Positions 15,445-24,864 of a DNA stretch of 59,553 nt are shown in pieces. Under the pieces are notes generated by a model. It did not search any database. It was given only the letters and a program-made list of their open reading frames with translations, and had not been told where the DNA came from. Source of the DNA: Desulfocapsaceae bacterium (GTDB taxonomy: Bacteria > Desulfobacterota > Desulfobulbia > Desulfobulbales > Desulfocapsaceae); contig JAQVER010000008.1 in NCBI GenBank assembly GCA_028697885.1, forward strand, positions 1-59,553, read 5' to 3'. Numbering within the stretch: position 1 is the first letter of the stretch; each line of letters opens with the position of its first letter. The translations under genes were made by a program, and so were the position numbers.

Positions 15445-16206
15445 ATGTTGGTGAAAATTTTTATTAGCATGTTCTTGGTAATGGTGTCGCCTTTTTGTGG
15501 ATCAGGTCTTGCCAGCGCTGGAGAAGAGCTTCTCGTTTCGGCTGCCGCAAGTCTTACGGATTCGTTTAAGGCGATTGGAAGAGCGTATGAGGTCAAAAAT
15601 CCCGGGATCAAGATTCTCTTCAATTTTGCGGCAACGGGTCCACTCCTGCAACAGATAGAGCAGGGAGCGCCTGCTGATGTCTTTGCCTCTGCTAACCAGA
15701 AATTTATGGATAAAGCAGAAAATGGCGGTTTTATCCAGCCTGGTAGCAGAACAGATTTTACTGGGAATTCACTGGTGCTCATCAGTCCGCTCAATATGAC
15801 GGTGGTGAAGGGACTTGCTGACCTGCAATCAGCTCAGGTGCTAAGAATAAGTACTGGCAATCCGGACTCAGTTCCTGCGGGAAAATATGCGAAAGCTGCC
15901 CTGGAAAAGCAGGGACTCTGGGAGACACTTGTTCCTAAATTCGTAATGGGAAACTCAGTGAGGCAGGTTCTTGAATACGTGATGCGGGGAGAGGTTGAGG
16001 CAGGTTTTGTCTATGGAACAGATGTTGTGATTGCAAAAGACAAGGTAAGGGTTGTGGCCGAAATTCCAACTACCAAGCCCATCGTATATCCAGTGGCGAT
16101 TGTGGCGGCAAGCGCGAAAAAAGAACAGGCCCAAGCTTTTATTGACTATCTTTTAAGTGCTGAGGGTCAGAGCATCCTGGTCCAATATGGCTTTAAGAAA
16201 TTATAA
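15445..16206 (+). CDS. modA: molybdate-binding periplasmic protein ModA
   Basis: 253-residue substrate-binding protein of the molybdate ABC transporter. A signal peptide spans about residues 1-25 (ending LASAGEE). The mature protein opens with LLVSAAASLTDSFKAIGRAY, has the oxyanion-binding serine motif NFAATGPLLQQIEQGAPADV, and continues through the conserved STGNPDSVPAGKYA and GEVEAGFVYGTDV segments. These are the standard ModA signatures for binding molybdate or tungstate. An AGAGGGAGG ribosome site precedes the ATG. It lies in one unit with the ModE-like regulator, modB and modC. Confidence 0.96.
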   Translation: MLVKIFISMFLVMVSPFCGSGLASAGEELLVSAAASLTDSFKAIGRAYEVKNPGIKILFNFAATGPLLQQIEQGAPADVFASANQKFMDKAENGGFIQPGSRTDFTGNSLVLISPLNMTVVKGLADLQSAQVLRISTGNPDSVPAGKYAKAALEKQGLWETLVPKFVMGNSVRQVLEYVMRGEVEAGFVYGTDVVIAKDKVRVVAEIPTTKPIVYPVAIVAASAKKEQAQAFIDYLLSAEGQSILVQYGFKKL

Positions 16207-16217
16207 ATAACTCAGTC

Positions 16218-16958
16218 GTGAGCCACAAGTTGTATCCGTTGATGGCTGAAGGCTGTTACCAAAACTTATTCCCCGCCAAAAAAATTATGCCCGATCTTTC
16301 GCCCCTGTGGCTCACCCTGCGCATTGCCTGTTTCGCGACCCTGATCGCCTTTGGCTTTGCCGTGGCCTTTGCCTGGATCATTGCCCGCTTTAGCTTCTGG
16401 GGCCGGGATTTGCTCGATGCCATTCTCACCTTGCCTTTGGTCATGCCGCCCACCGTTCTGGGTTACTATCTCATTGTGCTTTGGGGCCGTAATGGGTGGT
16501 TGGGCGGCTGGCTGAATGAGCATTTTGGTATCACCCTGATGTTCACTTGGCAGGGAGCGGTTCTTGCCGCCACAGTGGTGGCCTTTCCCTTGCTCTTCAA
16601 GTCGGCACGTGCCGCCTTTGAAGGGGTTGATACTGAATATGAAAAGGCCGCCCGTATTCTGGGTGATAATGAGATGCAGGTGTTTTTCAGGATAACTCTG
16701 CCGCTGGCTGCCCGCGGTCTGGTGGCGGGAACCATGCTTGCTTTTGCCAGAGCCATGGGTGATTTCGGGGCGACCCTGATGGTGGCGGGTAATATTGAGG
16801 GCCGGACCCAGACCGTGGCTATGGCGGTTTTTGACGCCGTGCAGGTCGGGGATTATAGACTGGCGAATACACTGGTGGCTATCATGTCGGTTGTCTGCGT
16901 TACCATCCTTGTCCTGACCAACAAGCTGGCAGCAAGGCGGCAGGGAGGGACAAGGTAA
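16218..16958 (+). CDS. modB: molybdate ABC transporter permease ModB
   Basis: 246-residue inner membrane permease with about five hydrophobic helices. The core starts LSPLWLTLRIACFATLIAFG, and the EAA loop that docks with the ATPase is EYEKAARILGDNEMQVF followed by RITLPLAARGLVAG. PLVMPPTVLGYYL is a typical ModB segment. The start is uncertain: GTG at 16218, ATG at 16242 or ATG at 16288, the last giving the usual ModB beginning (MPDLSPLWLTL); none has a strong ribosome site. The stop codon overlaps the modC start by one base. Confidence 0.93.
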   Translation: MSHKLYPLMAEGCYQNLFPAKKIMPDLSPLWLTLRIACFATLIAFGFAVAFAWIIARFSFWGRDLLDAILTLPLVMPPTVLGYYLIVLWGRNGWLGGWLNEHFGITLMFTWQGAVLAATVVAFPLLFKSARAAFEGVDTEYEKAARILGDNEMQVFFRITLPLAARGLVAGTMLAFARAMGDFGATLMVAGNIEGRTQTVAMAVFDAVQVGDYRLANTLVAIMSVVCVTILVLTNKLAARRQGGTR

Positions 16959-17725
16959 TGAGGCTTGAGGTTGATATCTGTAAAACACTACGCTCTGGAG
17001 ACAGAAGCTTTGTGCTCGAGGCATCATTCTCCTCTCAGGATGATCTGACCGTGATTTTCGGGGCCTCCGGTTCGGGCAAAAGTCTCACCATCCAGGCCAT
17101 TGCCGGCTTGGTCAGGCCTGACAGGGGCAGAATCGTTGTTGGAGGCGATTCTCTTTTTGATAACAGCCAAGGGATTGACCTGCCGACCAGGGAACGTAAG
17201 ATCGGCTATCTGTTTCAGGATTATGCCCTGTTCCCGCATCTGACCGTCCGGGAGAATATCGCCTATCCCTTGAAGAAGACGTGGTATTTCACCTTGTTGC
17301 CTAGACAGCAGCACAGGGTCGAAGAAATCATGGCGGCCTTTGAGATCACCCATCTGGCCGAAAGCTTTCCGAGCGAGCTGTCCGGAGGACAGAGGCAACG
17401 CGTGGCCCTGGCCCGTGCGCTCATCAAGAAACCTTCCATCCTCCTGCTCGATGAGCCCTTCTCCGCCCTCGATTCCATGCTTCGCCATCGGATGCGTATG
17501 GAACTGCTCGAAATCCGTCATAAATTTGCTGTGCCTCTGGTGGTCATAACCCATGACCCGGCCGATGTGGAGGTCTTTGCCGATACTCTGGTGGTCTTTG
17601 AAAACGGAGGGGTCAAGGAGGTCAGCCGGAGAACACAGCAGCCTGAGTCGGCACTGGCGAATATCTGGCGTCAGAAGGTCTGCTGGCGGGCAAAGTGGGA
17701 AGAGGAGCAGGCCCTGGCGGAATAA
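16958..17725 (+). CDS. modC: molybdate ABC transporter ATP-binding protein ModC
   Basis: 255-residue ATPase that powers molybdate import. Motifs in order: Walker A GASGSGKS near 36, Q-loop GYLFQDYALFPHLTVREN near 83, signature LSGGQRQR near 141, Walker B ILLLDEPFSALD near 162, and the switch histidine in VVITHDPADV near 194. The Mop/TOBE domain found at the end of many ModC proteins is absent, so the protein ends after the nucleotide-binding domain. It is the last gene of the modE-modA-modB-modC unit. Confidence 0.95.
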   Translation: MRLEVDICKTLRSGDRSFVLEASFSSQDDLTVIFGASGSGKSLTIQAIAGLVRPDRGRIVVGGDSLFDNSQGIDLPTRERKIGYLFQDYALFPHLTVRENIAYPLKKTWYFTLLPRQQHRVEEIMAAFEITHLAESFPSELSGGQRQRVALARALIKKPSILLLDEPFSALDSMLRHRMRMELLEIRHKFAVPLVVITHDPADVEVFADTLVVFENGGVKEVSRRTQQPESALANIWRQKVCWRAKWEEEQALAE

Positions 17726-17831
17726 TTATTTGTGGACCAGCGTTCCAGTAATTCTTTTATCGTCCTCAACGATTTGGCCCCTTGCGTAGGGGCTGTTCAT
17801 TCTCTCATGCTGGGTTGTATCCCTCTCTACG

Positions 17832-17868
17832 GCTGGAATGACTTCTGATGCTCAAAAGTCATTCCAGC
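17832..17868 (+). terminator. perfect 13-bp hairpin after modC
   Basis: Arms 17832-17844 (GCTGGAATGACTT) and 17856-17868 pair perfectly around an 11-nt loop, about 105 bp after modC. There is no T-run. A second perfect 11-bp inverted repeat (17933-17943 with 17962-17972) follows. One or both probably define the 3' end of the mod operon; the remaining stretch to 18129 shows no gene. Confidence 0.5.
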
Positions 17869-17932
17869 AGGCAAAAAGATATCATTTCTCCAATATTCTG
17901 CATTCGCTTCTTTGTGGAACCTCAAGGTCAAT

Positions 17933-17972
17933 ATGACAACGTTAATGAAAGAAGTTTTATGAACGTTGTCAT
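17933..17972. repeat. perfect 11-bp inverted repeat downstream of modC
   Basis: ATGACAACGTT (17933-17943) and AACGTTGTCAT (17962-17972) pair around an 18-nt loop. It lies in the 400-bp gap between the convergent modC and DUF309 genes. It may act as a terminator for either strand, although no T-run is present. Confidence 0.4.
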
Positions 17973-18129
17973 TCATGGGAGACAGGATTTTACTTCGAGC
18001 GGGCAGATTGGCAGCCCATTTGATGTCGGCCAAAATGTAGAGAAACAGTAGAAAGTGAGATCAACAATTTTCAACTTGCAATGGATAGCAATGTGGTGCG
18101 GTCGATAACGAATCTTGTCAGGTTGCAGG

Positions 18130-18678
18130 TTAGGCACCTGTCGTTAATTTCGGTGGCACCGGGTCAACCCTTCTGAGTTTGCTCAGCAGGAGATCAAGGT
18201 CCAAAAAATCCGGGACTTCACTGCGGTTAACCTCAAAGGCTGCCACGGCCTTAGCCGCCATGGAGGTTGCGCCCTTTGTATTGCCATGTTCAAGGTGAAT
18301 ATACATGCCGGCGGCCCGGATCATTGCCTGTAAAATCAGTTTTCTCTTTCCTGCAGCATTCATCCAGGTATGTTCGAGAATTTCATGGACTTCAAAAAAC
18401 AGCTCCTCATCCCAGAGCACCAGAGCCCTGCGAAAGTCATCGTGAATATATTGCAGACGTATTCGTTCCAGTGCCCTGCTATATCTTTGCATATGATCAT
18501 CGATATACTGGCGGTGTATAGGTTCCAGGTCGGTTGCAAGGTAGCGTTCAGCAATCTTTTGGGCCGGAGCCAAGTCAAGGCGTCGCAATGAATTCATCAG
18601 TGCCTCTGACAGGTCGTTGCGGATATCACGACATAGTCGGTCAGCAAAAGGATCAAAGTGTTTCATGACTGTAGTCAA
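18130..18678 (-). CDS. DUF309-domain protein
   Basis: 182-residue soluble helical protein. The DUF309 signature is clear near residues 88-135: LWDEELFFEVHEILEHTWMN, then AAGKRKLILQAMIRAAGMYI and HLEHGN. The conserved histidines and glutamates (EVHEILEHTW) suggest a possible metal or ligand site, but the biochemical function of the family is unknown. The N-terminal 80 residues are a helical extension not typical of the minimal domain. It stands alone on the minus strand. Confidence 0.85.
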   Translation of the reverse strand: MTTVMKHFDPFADRLCRDIRNDLSEALMNSLRRLDLAPAQKIAERYLATDLEPIHRQYIDDHMQRYSRALERIRLQYIHDDFRRALVLWDEELFFEVHEILEHTWMNAAGKRKLILQAMIRAAGMYIHLEHGNTKGATSMAAKAVAAFEVNRSEVPDFLDLDLLLSKLRRVDPVPPKLTTGA

Positions 18679-18849
18679 AGAGGGACATATCTCTTATCTA
18701 TAACCGTAGAGTAGCAGCAGTCTCTCATTTACATAGATAGGCAAGTGATTAGGTAGGGGTGGCAGGTCGACGTGCAAATGCTTTTTGTAAAGGACCTTAA
18801 TCTTTTTCTTCTCAAATAGCTCTCGAGGTCAAGAGAATCGCACTCTCTT

Positions 18850-18893
18850 GGAAGACCAGTTATCTCAGATTTTTCTGAAACAACTGGTCTTCC
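18850..18893. terminator. 12-bp hairpin downstream of the large secreted protein gene
   Basis: GGAAGACCAGTT (18850-18861) and AACTGGTCTTCC (18882-18893) pair perfectly around a 20-nt loop, 15 bp beyond the stop of the minus-strand gene at 18908. The T-rich run (GTTTTCTTTC) lies on the plus-strand side, so as a minus-strand terminator it lacks a U-tract. Confidence 0.55.
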
Positions 18894-18907
18894 GTTTTCT
18901 TTCTGCT

Positions 18908-21355
18908 TTAGGGCTTTGCCTTATGTGTGATGGCAGGCACGAACATCGACCAGGGGAATCCCCCCTTAAAAGTCGCAAGAACCGAACAGTCTGCGCCGAT
19001 TGCGTCTGTTGTATAGATATTATCAACAAGCGTACCGCCGCAGGTGCCCGATACAGAATCCAAGGTATAGTACGGATTCGTGCTGATTGTACAGGTTGAG
19101 GTGGAACCAGAAACAACAGGATTCGGAACGCAGTTCACTCCCCCTCCCCCAGCGGGCGATGCGGAGGCAGTGATGAGATATCCCACTTCAAAAGTGGCTG
19201 TGCAACTCTTTGCCGCATCCATGGTTACAATACCGTCCGAGCAGTCGGCATCCCCACTCCAGCCGGTAAAGACGGAGCCTGTATCTGCTGTGGCGGTCAG
19301 GGTCACCGCCGTATTGTAATCATAGTCTGCACTGCAGACGCCCGGGCAGACTATACCTTCTGGATTACTGGTTACCGTACCGCTGCCAGCCCCTTCAGTA
19401 GTTACCGACAGGCTTTCCTGGTCAGCGAGAAAATTCGCAACGACCGTACAGTCTGCTGTGATTGCGTTTGTTGTATAGATATTATCGACAAGGTTGCCGC
19501 CGCAGGTGCCCGATACAGAATCAAGGGTATAATGCGGATTCGTGTTGATTGTACAGGTTGAGGTGTAACCAGAAAAACCAGAATCTGGAACGCAGGTCAC
19601 TTCCCCCCCGGCAGTGGGCAATGCGGAGGCACTGATGGTATATACTAGCCCTGTAAAGGTGGCTGTGCAGCTCTTTGCCGTATCCACGGTCACCTTGGTC
19701 ACCGTTTCGGCGCCCGAACAATCCCCACTCCAGCCAGTAAAGGCGAACTCTGCAGCCGCTGTGGCGGTCAGGGTCACCTCCGTATTTGCATCATAGTCTT
19801 CGCTGCAGACGCCCGGGCAGTCAATACCGGAGGGACTGCTGATTACCGTACCGGAGCCTACAGTGGTCAAATTCAGGCTAACCTGTTGATATCCAAAGAA
19901 ATTTGCAATAACAGTACAGTCACTTTTAATACTGCCGGTAGTGTAATCCCAGGTACCATCAAGAAGATTTTCAATAGGCGGCGAACCTGCCGGACAGGTC
20001 CCTGTTATTCCACCAAAATAATAACCGGTGGCCGGTTCAAGGACAAACGAGACCGTTTCGTTTTTTAAAACCCATTGAGGGGCGCTCGGGGAAATTGTTC
20101 CGCTTCCGGTTACGTTAACGCTCGGATGTACATAATATCCATCTGGATCTGTATCGTTTTTCGCGACGATACAGATATCGATGTAGGTCAGGTTATTTGC
20201 AACATCAACGACCGGGGTATATAAGGTTGTCTCAACTTCGTCTGCAGTTGGCGCAGCAAGCGGTATTACCGGGGCAGTCTTCACCGTGTTCTCCATGAAC
20301 GACATCTTCCTTGTTGATACGTCCGCGCCGCCGTTCGGTACGTATGTCAGGCGCCACCACCCGGTTCTATGCCATGTGGGATCCCCGCAGGCAGGCGGTG
20401 GCAGAGGATCTGTATAATCGCGCACCCGCCAGTTATAGCCATGGACAAATTTCCCGGAGACACTTTGTTCGAGCGTGTATGGCACGATCTCGAGGTTGCA
20501 GGAATCTGACCATCCCGTACCTGGTGTCCAAGTGCGTGCAAATGGATAGTCTGCAGGATACACGGGAGGTGTGTCTCCGCCCGTGGCAGGGCATTTGTAG
20601 TCAGGATAATCGTCATCCCATGGAAACAGCTTGGTGAGGTAGAGTTCAGCGGTACCCGCGTTGATGATGGCATAAGGTGACTGGTAAACATAGGGCTGTC
20701 CCCTCTCTTCTGCCACTTCCTCAACCCGTGCGCCCCACTGCTCGGTGGTCCCCTGACCGGACACATGCCACATCTGGAACCCTGTCTGGGTTTGTGGCGG
20801 GTCTGAAATAACTTCAGGCAACGGGTCCTGACTCAGGTCGACAAAGGGTTGGGTCTCCAGCCGCAGGATCGAGTAATCGTTCCAGCTTAGCACTTCGATG
20901 CTGTCACCCCAATCCACGAAGCGGACATTGACGGGCGCGCTGCCTGTAGTGGGCACAGCTGTAATCTGAGAGCTCCACGTGTTGTCTTCCTCCTTCTGCC
21001 AGTACAGGCGAGTAACCGATTTGCCTGCACATTTACCGCCTGGCGCTGTACATTCAGCCGCAGTATAATAAATCGTTGGAGAAGCCAGATCGTCGACACA
21101 GGAGGTGTTGGGATACGAAAACACGTCGAGCATTTCAGTGCCTTCGCAGCCGTAGGAATAGGTCGTGCCAAGTCCTTCACCCAGCACGGTAAAGAAGGGA
21201 GCCGTGGACGTGAAGGGCCCTATCAATACAGCCGGATAGGATAAATTGTTGCCGGCACCTTCCTCAGCCTTGGCTTCGAGAACGCCACCACCGAAAGCGA
21301 GTAGGCAAACCAGAACGGCCGTTACCGCTGTGGAAGTAACAGTTTTAATTCTCAT
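18908..21355 (-). CDS. large secreted protein with InlB-type repeat domains
   Basis: 815 residues with a Sec signal peptide (about 1-31, ending LEAKAEE). The first 430 residues are a cysteine- and tryptophan-containing extracellular region that I do not recognise. The C-terminal 370 residues are tandem repeats of two alternating types. One is the divergent InlB B-repeat pattern (GSGTVxSxPxGIxCPGVCS, then DYxxNTxVTLTA and FTGWSGDCS). The other is a C-rich module (VSGTCGGNLVDNIYTT, then ADCTVxANF). Each module has paired cysteines, implying disulfide-bonded extracellular folds. No LPXTG, PEP-CTERM or autotransporter end is visible, so it is probably released or loosely bound. The ATG follows an AAAGGAGG ribosome site. 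An adhesin or matrix role is plausible but not shown. Confidence 0.8.
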   Translation of the reverse strand: MRIKTVTSTAVTAVLVCLLAFGGGVLEAKAEEGAGNNLSYPAVLIGPFTSTAPFFTVLGEGLGTTYSYGCEGTEMLDVFSYPNTSCVDDLASPTIYYTAAECTAPGGKCAGKSVTRLYWQKEEDNTWSSQITAVPTTGSAPVNVRFVDWGDSIEVLSWNDYSILRLETQPFVDLSQDPLPEVISDPPQTQTGFQMWHVSGQGTTEQWGARVEEVAEERGQPYVYQSPYAIINAGTAELYLTKLFPWDDDYPDYKCPATGGDTPPVYPADYPFARTWTPGTGWSDSCNLEIVPYTLEQSVSGKFVHGYNWRVRDYTDPLPPPACGDPTWHRTGWWRLTYVPNGGADVSTRKMSFMENTVKTAPVIPLAAPTADEVETTLYTPVVDVANNLTYIDICIVAKNDTDPDGYYVHPSVNVTGSGTISPSAPQWVLKNETVSFVLEPATGYYFGGITGTCPAGSPPIENLLDGTWDYTTGSIKSDCTVIANFFGYQQVSLNLTTVGSGTVISSPSGIDCPGVCSEDYDANTEVTLTATAAAEFAFTGWSGDCSGAETVTKVTVDTAKSCTATFTGLVYTISASALPTAGGEVTCVPDSGFSGYTSTCTINTNPHYTLDSVSGTCGGNLVDNIYTTNAITADCTVVANFLADQESLSVTTEGAGSGTVTSNPEGIVCPGVCSADYDYNTAVTLTATADTGSVFTGWSGDADCSDGIVTMDAAKSCTATFEVGYLITASASPAGGGGVNCVPNPVVSGSTSTCTISTNPYYTLDSVSGTCGGTLVDNIYTTDAIGADCSVLATFKGGFPWSMFVPAITHKAKP
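18960..19860. repeat. imperfect tandem DNA repeats in the secreted protein gene
   Basis: The 3' half of the gene contains two long, related units, roughly 18985-19400 and 19430-19860. They share stretches such as the coding for DSVSGTCGG and for CPGVCS. Their high nucleotide similarity points to recent internal duplication and makes the repeat number prone to change. Confidence 0.7.
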
Positions 21356-22151
21356 AGCATTATCCTCCTTTAAGTGACAATGTGGGTGCAGAGCAGATCC
21401 CTTTTTGTGATTAGTATTGTCTCCTTTTGCATGAGTGACTGAGCATCGGTAAAGCTGGGAGCATAAAAAATTGTGAACTGCTCAAAACGTATGTTGAAAG
21501 AGATTTTCTAACGACACTTCGGTTGTCACCCATCAACAGGAGAGAAACCCTGGGATGGTGATCCTTGGGCATAGAAAACCATGACTGCAGGTCGAGTGTC
21601 TTTATTGTCCATTTATCTATCAGTTAAGTCTATGGCTAAATTACAATGGAATGCAAATCCGTATCAGGGGGTGAAGATGCAGAGTATTGCATCTGTATTT
21701 TGCATGTAACATGACGTTTTGTCTGTATTTTTTGATGTTTTTTTTGTCTGTATTTTTTTCTGATATTTTTTCACTGGGTTCGAACTTTACCCATTCACAC
21801 TTGGGAAATATTGACAACTTTGGTTTCTGTTTAAGTAAAGGGGACATATTCGTCTCGTTCCATTCTTCCTGATTATATCAAATAAAAAAGGTGCCAGATT
21901 AATCCTGATATTTTTCCCAATTATGTCAGATTAAGTCTGAATAATTACAGATAATTTTAAATAAAAGATTGCCCCCGTCATTGACGGATGGAATGTTGGG
22001 AGATATTCTTTGTTAAAGAATCTTCTTCACGTCATTAATTTGTAGATGGGAAATAAGCATATAACGTACTGATATAGATAGATTTGAAATGCGAGGCATA
22101 ATCTTTTCGTACTTTCTGACCTGAACAGCATGGCTTTGTAAGGAGATAGGA
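21356..22151. other. intergenic region with T-rich tracts and small inverted repeats
   Basis: No gene is supported here. There is a strongly T-rich stretch at about 21718-21775, a TCAGATTAAGTCTGA inverted repeat near 21926-21940 with a related CAGATTAATCCTGAT near 21886, and CCGTCATTGACGG near 21978. These could be operators for the divergent metal-efflux operon or for the secreted protein gene; no consensus is matched. Confidence 0.4.
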
Positions 22152-23459
22152 ATGAATATGCCCATACGTTTCTTGGTGACCCTGCTTCTTTACATATCCA
22201 TGGCAGGGAGCGCACTTGCAGCGCAGGAGCACAACTCTTCCTCCCCGGTTTTGGAGGAACTGATTGTCAAGGCTCTGGCCGATAATCCTGAACTGAAAGC
22301 GGCCTCAGCCCGTCTGCATCTCTATGAAAACAAGATTGTCCTGGCCGGTTCCCTGAACGACCCCTCCCTCTCCTTGTCCTTGAGCAACTATCCGGTGGAC
22401 ACCTTTGCCGGTAACGAATATGCTATGAGCGGCAAGGTGATTAAACTCTCCCAGGACCTTCCTTTCCCCGGAAAACTTGCGGCTCGCACCGAGGTTGCTG
22501 AATTGCAGGCCAAATGGTACCAGGCCCTTCTTGCTGAACAGCAACTGCAACTCACCCGCCAGGTCAAGGAGGCGTACTACTCCCACGCTTATGCCACCTC
22601 GGCCGTTGCCATTACCGAAAAAAACATGAAGCTGCTCGACGATTTCATCCGCTTGACCGAGACCAACTACGAAGTGGGCAAGGGCCAGCAGCAGGATGTG
22701 CTCAAGGCGCAGGTGGAGCGGGCCAAGCTGCTTGATCGTCTCTATAGTCTTCGCCAGCAGCGTGTTACCAGTCTGGCTGCCCTGAATCGTCTGGTGAATC
22801 GACCTTTGGCCACGGCAGTTGCGGAGGAGTCCGACCCGGCAATTGATGTTCTTAACATCCCCCTTGCCGATCTCCAGAAAAATTCCGAAACCTTGCGCCC
22901 CATGTATGCGGCCTATCGCTCCCTGATCGATCGCTATCAGGCTCAGCACAAGCTGGCCCAGCTCGACTACCAGCCGGACTTCAAGGTGGGCTTGGCCTAC
23001 GTCTTCCGGGAACCGAATCGGGCAGATACCGGCACTGATTTTGCCGGCATAGAGGTGGCGGTCAACCTGCCGATCTTCCGTGACAAACGCAGTGCTGCTG
23101 TAGCCGAGGCAGAGGAGGGGGAGCGCATGGCCCTTGCTCAGTTCGACGACTTTCGCAATCAAGTGCTCTTTAATATCCAGGACGCCTACAGTCAGGTGCA
23201 GACCAGCCATGATCAGGCCTCCCTCTACAAGAACGGTATCATCCCCCAGGCCAGTCAGGCCCTGGAGTCGGCAATCAACGGCTACAAGGTGGGAAAAATC
23301 CCCTTTCTGGGTCTCTTGGACAATCTGATGACCCTCTACAGCTTTGAACTGCAATACCAGAAGGCAGTCAGCGACGGGCAACGCAACCTTGCCCGTCTTG
23401 AGGCGGAATCCGGCCAGTCCAATACCCCGGCACAAAATAATGCCGGTCAGATGCCATGA
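22152..23459 (+). CDS. TolC-family outer membrane efflux protein of an RND metal pump
   Basis: 435-residue outer membrane factor with a signal peptide (about 1-24, ending ALAAQEH). The two long helical-hairpin repeats typical of TolC/CusC are visible, with start segment LEELIVKALADNPELKAASA and second repeat TLRPMYAAYRSLIDRYQAQH. There is no lipobox cysteine. An AAGGAGATAGG ribosome site precedes the ATG. Its stop overlaps the adaptor gene start (ATGA), so the pump parts are translated together. It would form the exit duct of the CusA-type pump. Confidence 0.92.
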   Translation: MNMPIRFLVTLLLYISMAGSALAAQEHNSSSPVLEELIVKALADNPELKAASARLHLYENKIVLAGSLNDPSLSLSLSNYPVDTFAGNEYAMSGKVIKLSQDLPFPGKLAARTEVAELQAKWYQALLAEQQLQLTRQVKEAYYSHAYATSAVAITEKNMKLLDDFIRLTETNYEVGKGQQQDVLKAQVERAKLLDRLYSLRQQRVTSLAALNRLVNRPLATAVAEESDPAIDVLNIPLADLQKNSETLRPMYAAYRSLIDRYQAQHKLAQLDYQPDFKVGLAYVFREPNRADTGTDFAGIEVAVNLPIFRDKRSAAVAEAEEGERMALAQFDDFRNQVLFNIQDAYSQVQTSHDQASLYKNGIIPQASQALESAINGYKVGKIPFLGLLDNLMTLYSFELQYQKAVSDGQRNLARLEAESGQSNTPAQNNAGQMP

Positions 23460-24856
23460 AATGGCAAGGAGCACGAATAACCATGCTGCGAACGTTTCAA
23501 TTTTATCTGACCATCTCTCTCGCTGTCCTGCTGGTTTTTACCGGCCCGATTAGCTTTTCTTCCCCTGTTGCAGGTGAACATGTTCACCTGCATCTTGCTG
23601 CTGGGCCTGATGAGGCACAAGCTGAGACCCAGAAATACACCTGCAGCATGCATCCTTTCATTATACGGGATGAGCCGGGCAACTGTCCCATCTGCGGCAT
23701 GACCCTGGTCCCAATAAAAATTGCGGGCTCCGGCAAGGAGACAGAATCCAAGCAAGGGGACGCCACCGGCGCCGTTATCACCATTGATCCGGTGACGCAG
23801 CAGAACATGGGGGTGCGCTACTCCACCGTCAGCCGCCGGGACTTGAGCCGGATCATTCGTACCGTTGGTGTGGTCGCCTACGAGGAGCCACGCCAATATT
23901 CCATCAATTCCAAGATCGAGGGCTGGATAGAACGGCTGCATGTCAATGAGACCGGTAGCCATATAAAAAAAGGCCAGCCCCTGTTGGAGATCTACAGCCC
24001 GGAACTGGTCACGGCCCAGGAAGAGTTTCTCCTGGCCCTGCGCAACAAGGCGGCCCTCGCCAAGAGCGAGGTGCCGGAAATCGCAGCCGGGGCCGGGCGT
24101 CTGCTGGAGGCATCTCGCAAACGCTTGCGCTACTGGGATATAAGCGAGGCACAGATCAAGACCCTCGAAAAAACCGGGACGGTGCAAAAGAGTCTTTCCC
24201 TCTATTCCCAGTATGACGGAGTGCTGACCCTGAAAAAGGTTAATGAGGGCATGTTTGTCAAGGCGGGGATGGAGCTGTTCCAGATTGCTGATATCTCCAA
24301 AGTCTGGGTCTATGCTGACATCTATGAGTATGAACTGCCCTGGCTCAAAGCAGGGCAGATGGCAAGCATTCAGCTGCCCTACCAGCAGAAACCGGTGCAG
24401 GGGAGGATCAGCACCATCTATCCCTATGTGGAGGCCAAGACCAGAACCGTCAAGGCCAGGATCGACCTGGACAATTTCGATTTTGAACTCAAGCCCGACA
24501 TGTATGTGAATGTCCGCATTGAGACGCAGGCGGTCAAGAATGTGCTCACCATCCCGATGGAGGCAGTACTCAATTCCGGGGAACATCAGCGCGTTTTTGT
24601 TTCCCTGGGGGAGGGTAAATTCGAACCGCGGCTGGTGCAGCTGGGTCTGCAGAGTGAGGATGGCTTTGTCCAGGTGGTGCAGGGGCTTGCCGAAAACGAG
24701 TCCATCGTGGTTTCCGCCCAGTTCATGCTCGACTCGGAAAGTACCCTGCGGGCGGCAGTGCAGAAGATGATGGAACCGGAAAAGGAGCAGCCCCCCGCCG
24801 GGAAGGCAGCCGGTCCCAAGGCCGAAGAATCCCTTGATTCTCTCTTTGAGAAATAG
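23456..24856 (+). CDS. RND efflux periplasmic adaptor with heavy-metal-binding domain
   Basis: 466-residue membrane fusion protein of the CusB type. After an N-terminal hydrophobic segment it has a heavy-metal-binding domain near residues 61-85 (KYTCSMHPFIIRDEPGNCPI, then CGMTLVP) with Cys63, His66, Cys77 and Cys80. Barrel-sandwich and beta-barrel domains follow (GWIERLHVNETGSHIKKGQP, MVPFQI-like MELFQIADISKVWVYADIYE). The domain order fits adaptors for Cu(I)/Ag(I) or similar soft metals. An alternative start at the ATG 23483 has an AAGGAG upstream at longer spacing. It overlaps tolC-type and precedes the pump gene by 8 bp. Confidence 0.92.
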   Translation: MKWQGARITMLRTFQFYLTISLAVLLVFTGPISFSSPVAGEHVHLHLAAGPDEAQAETQKYTCSMHPFIIRDEPGNCPICGMTLVPIKIAGSGKETESKQGDATGAVITIDPVTQQNMGVRYSTVSRRDLSRIIRTVGVVAYEEPRQYSINSKIEGWIERLHVNETGSHIKKGQPLLEIYSPELVTAQEEFLLALRNKAALAKSEVPEIAAGAGRLLEASRKRLRYWDISEAQIKTLEKTGTVQKSLSLYSQYDGVLTLKKVNEGMFVKAGMELFQIADISKVWVYADIYEYELPWLKAGQMASIQLPYQQKPVQGRISTIYPYVEAKTRTVKARIDLDNFDFELKPDMYVNVRIETQAVKNVLTIPMEAVLNSGEHQRVFVSLGEGKFEPRLVQLGLQSEDGFVQVVQGLAENESIVVSAQFMLDSESTLRAAVQKMMEPEKEQPPAGKAAGPKAEESLDSLFEK

Positions 24857-24864
24857 GCGCGCCC

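Noticed and set aside
17848..18051. Short frame between modC and the DUF309 gene
   Set aside because: It covers two perfect inverted repeats and has no ribosome site or recognisable features.
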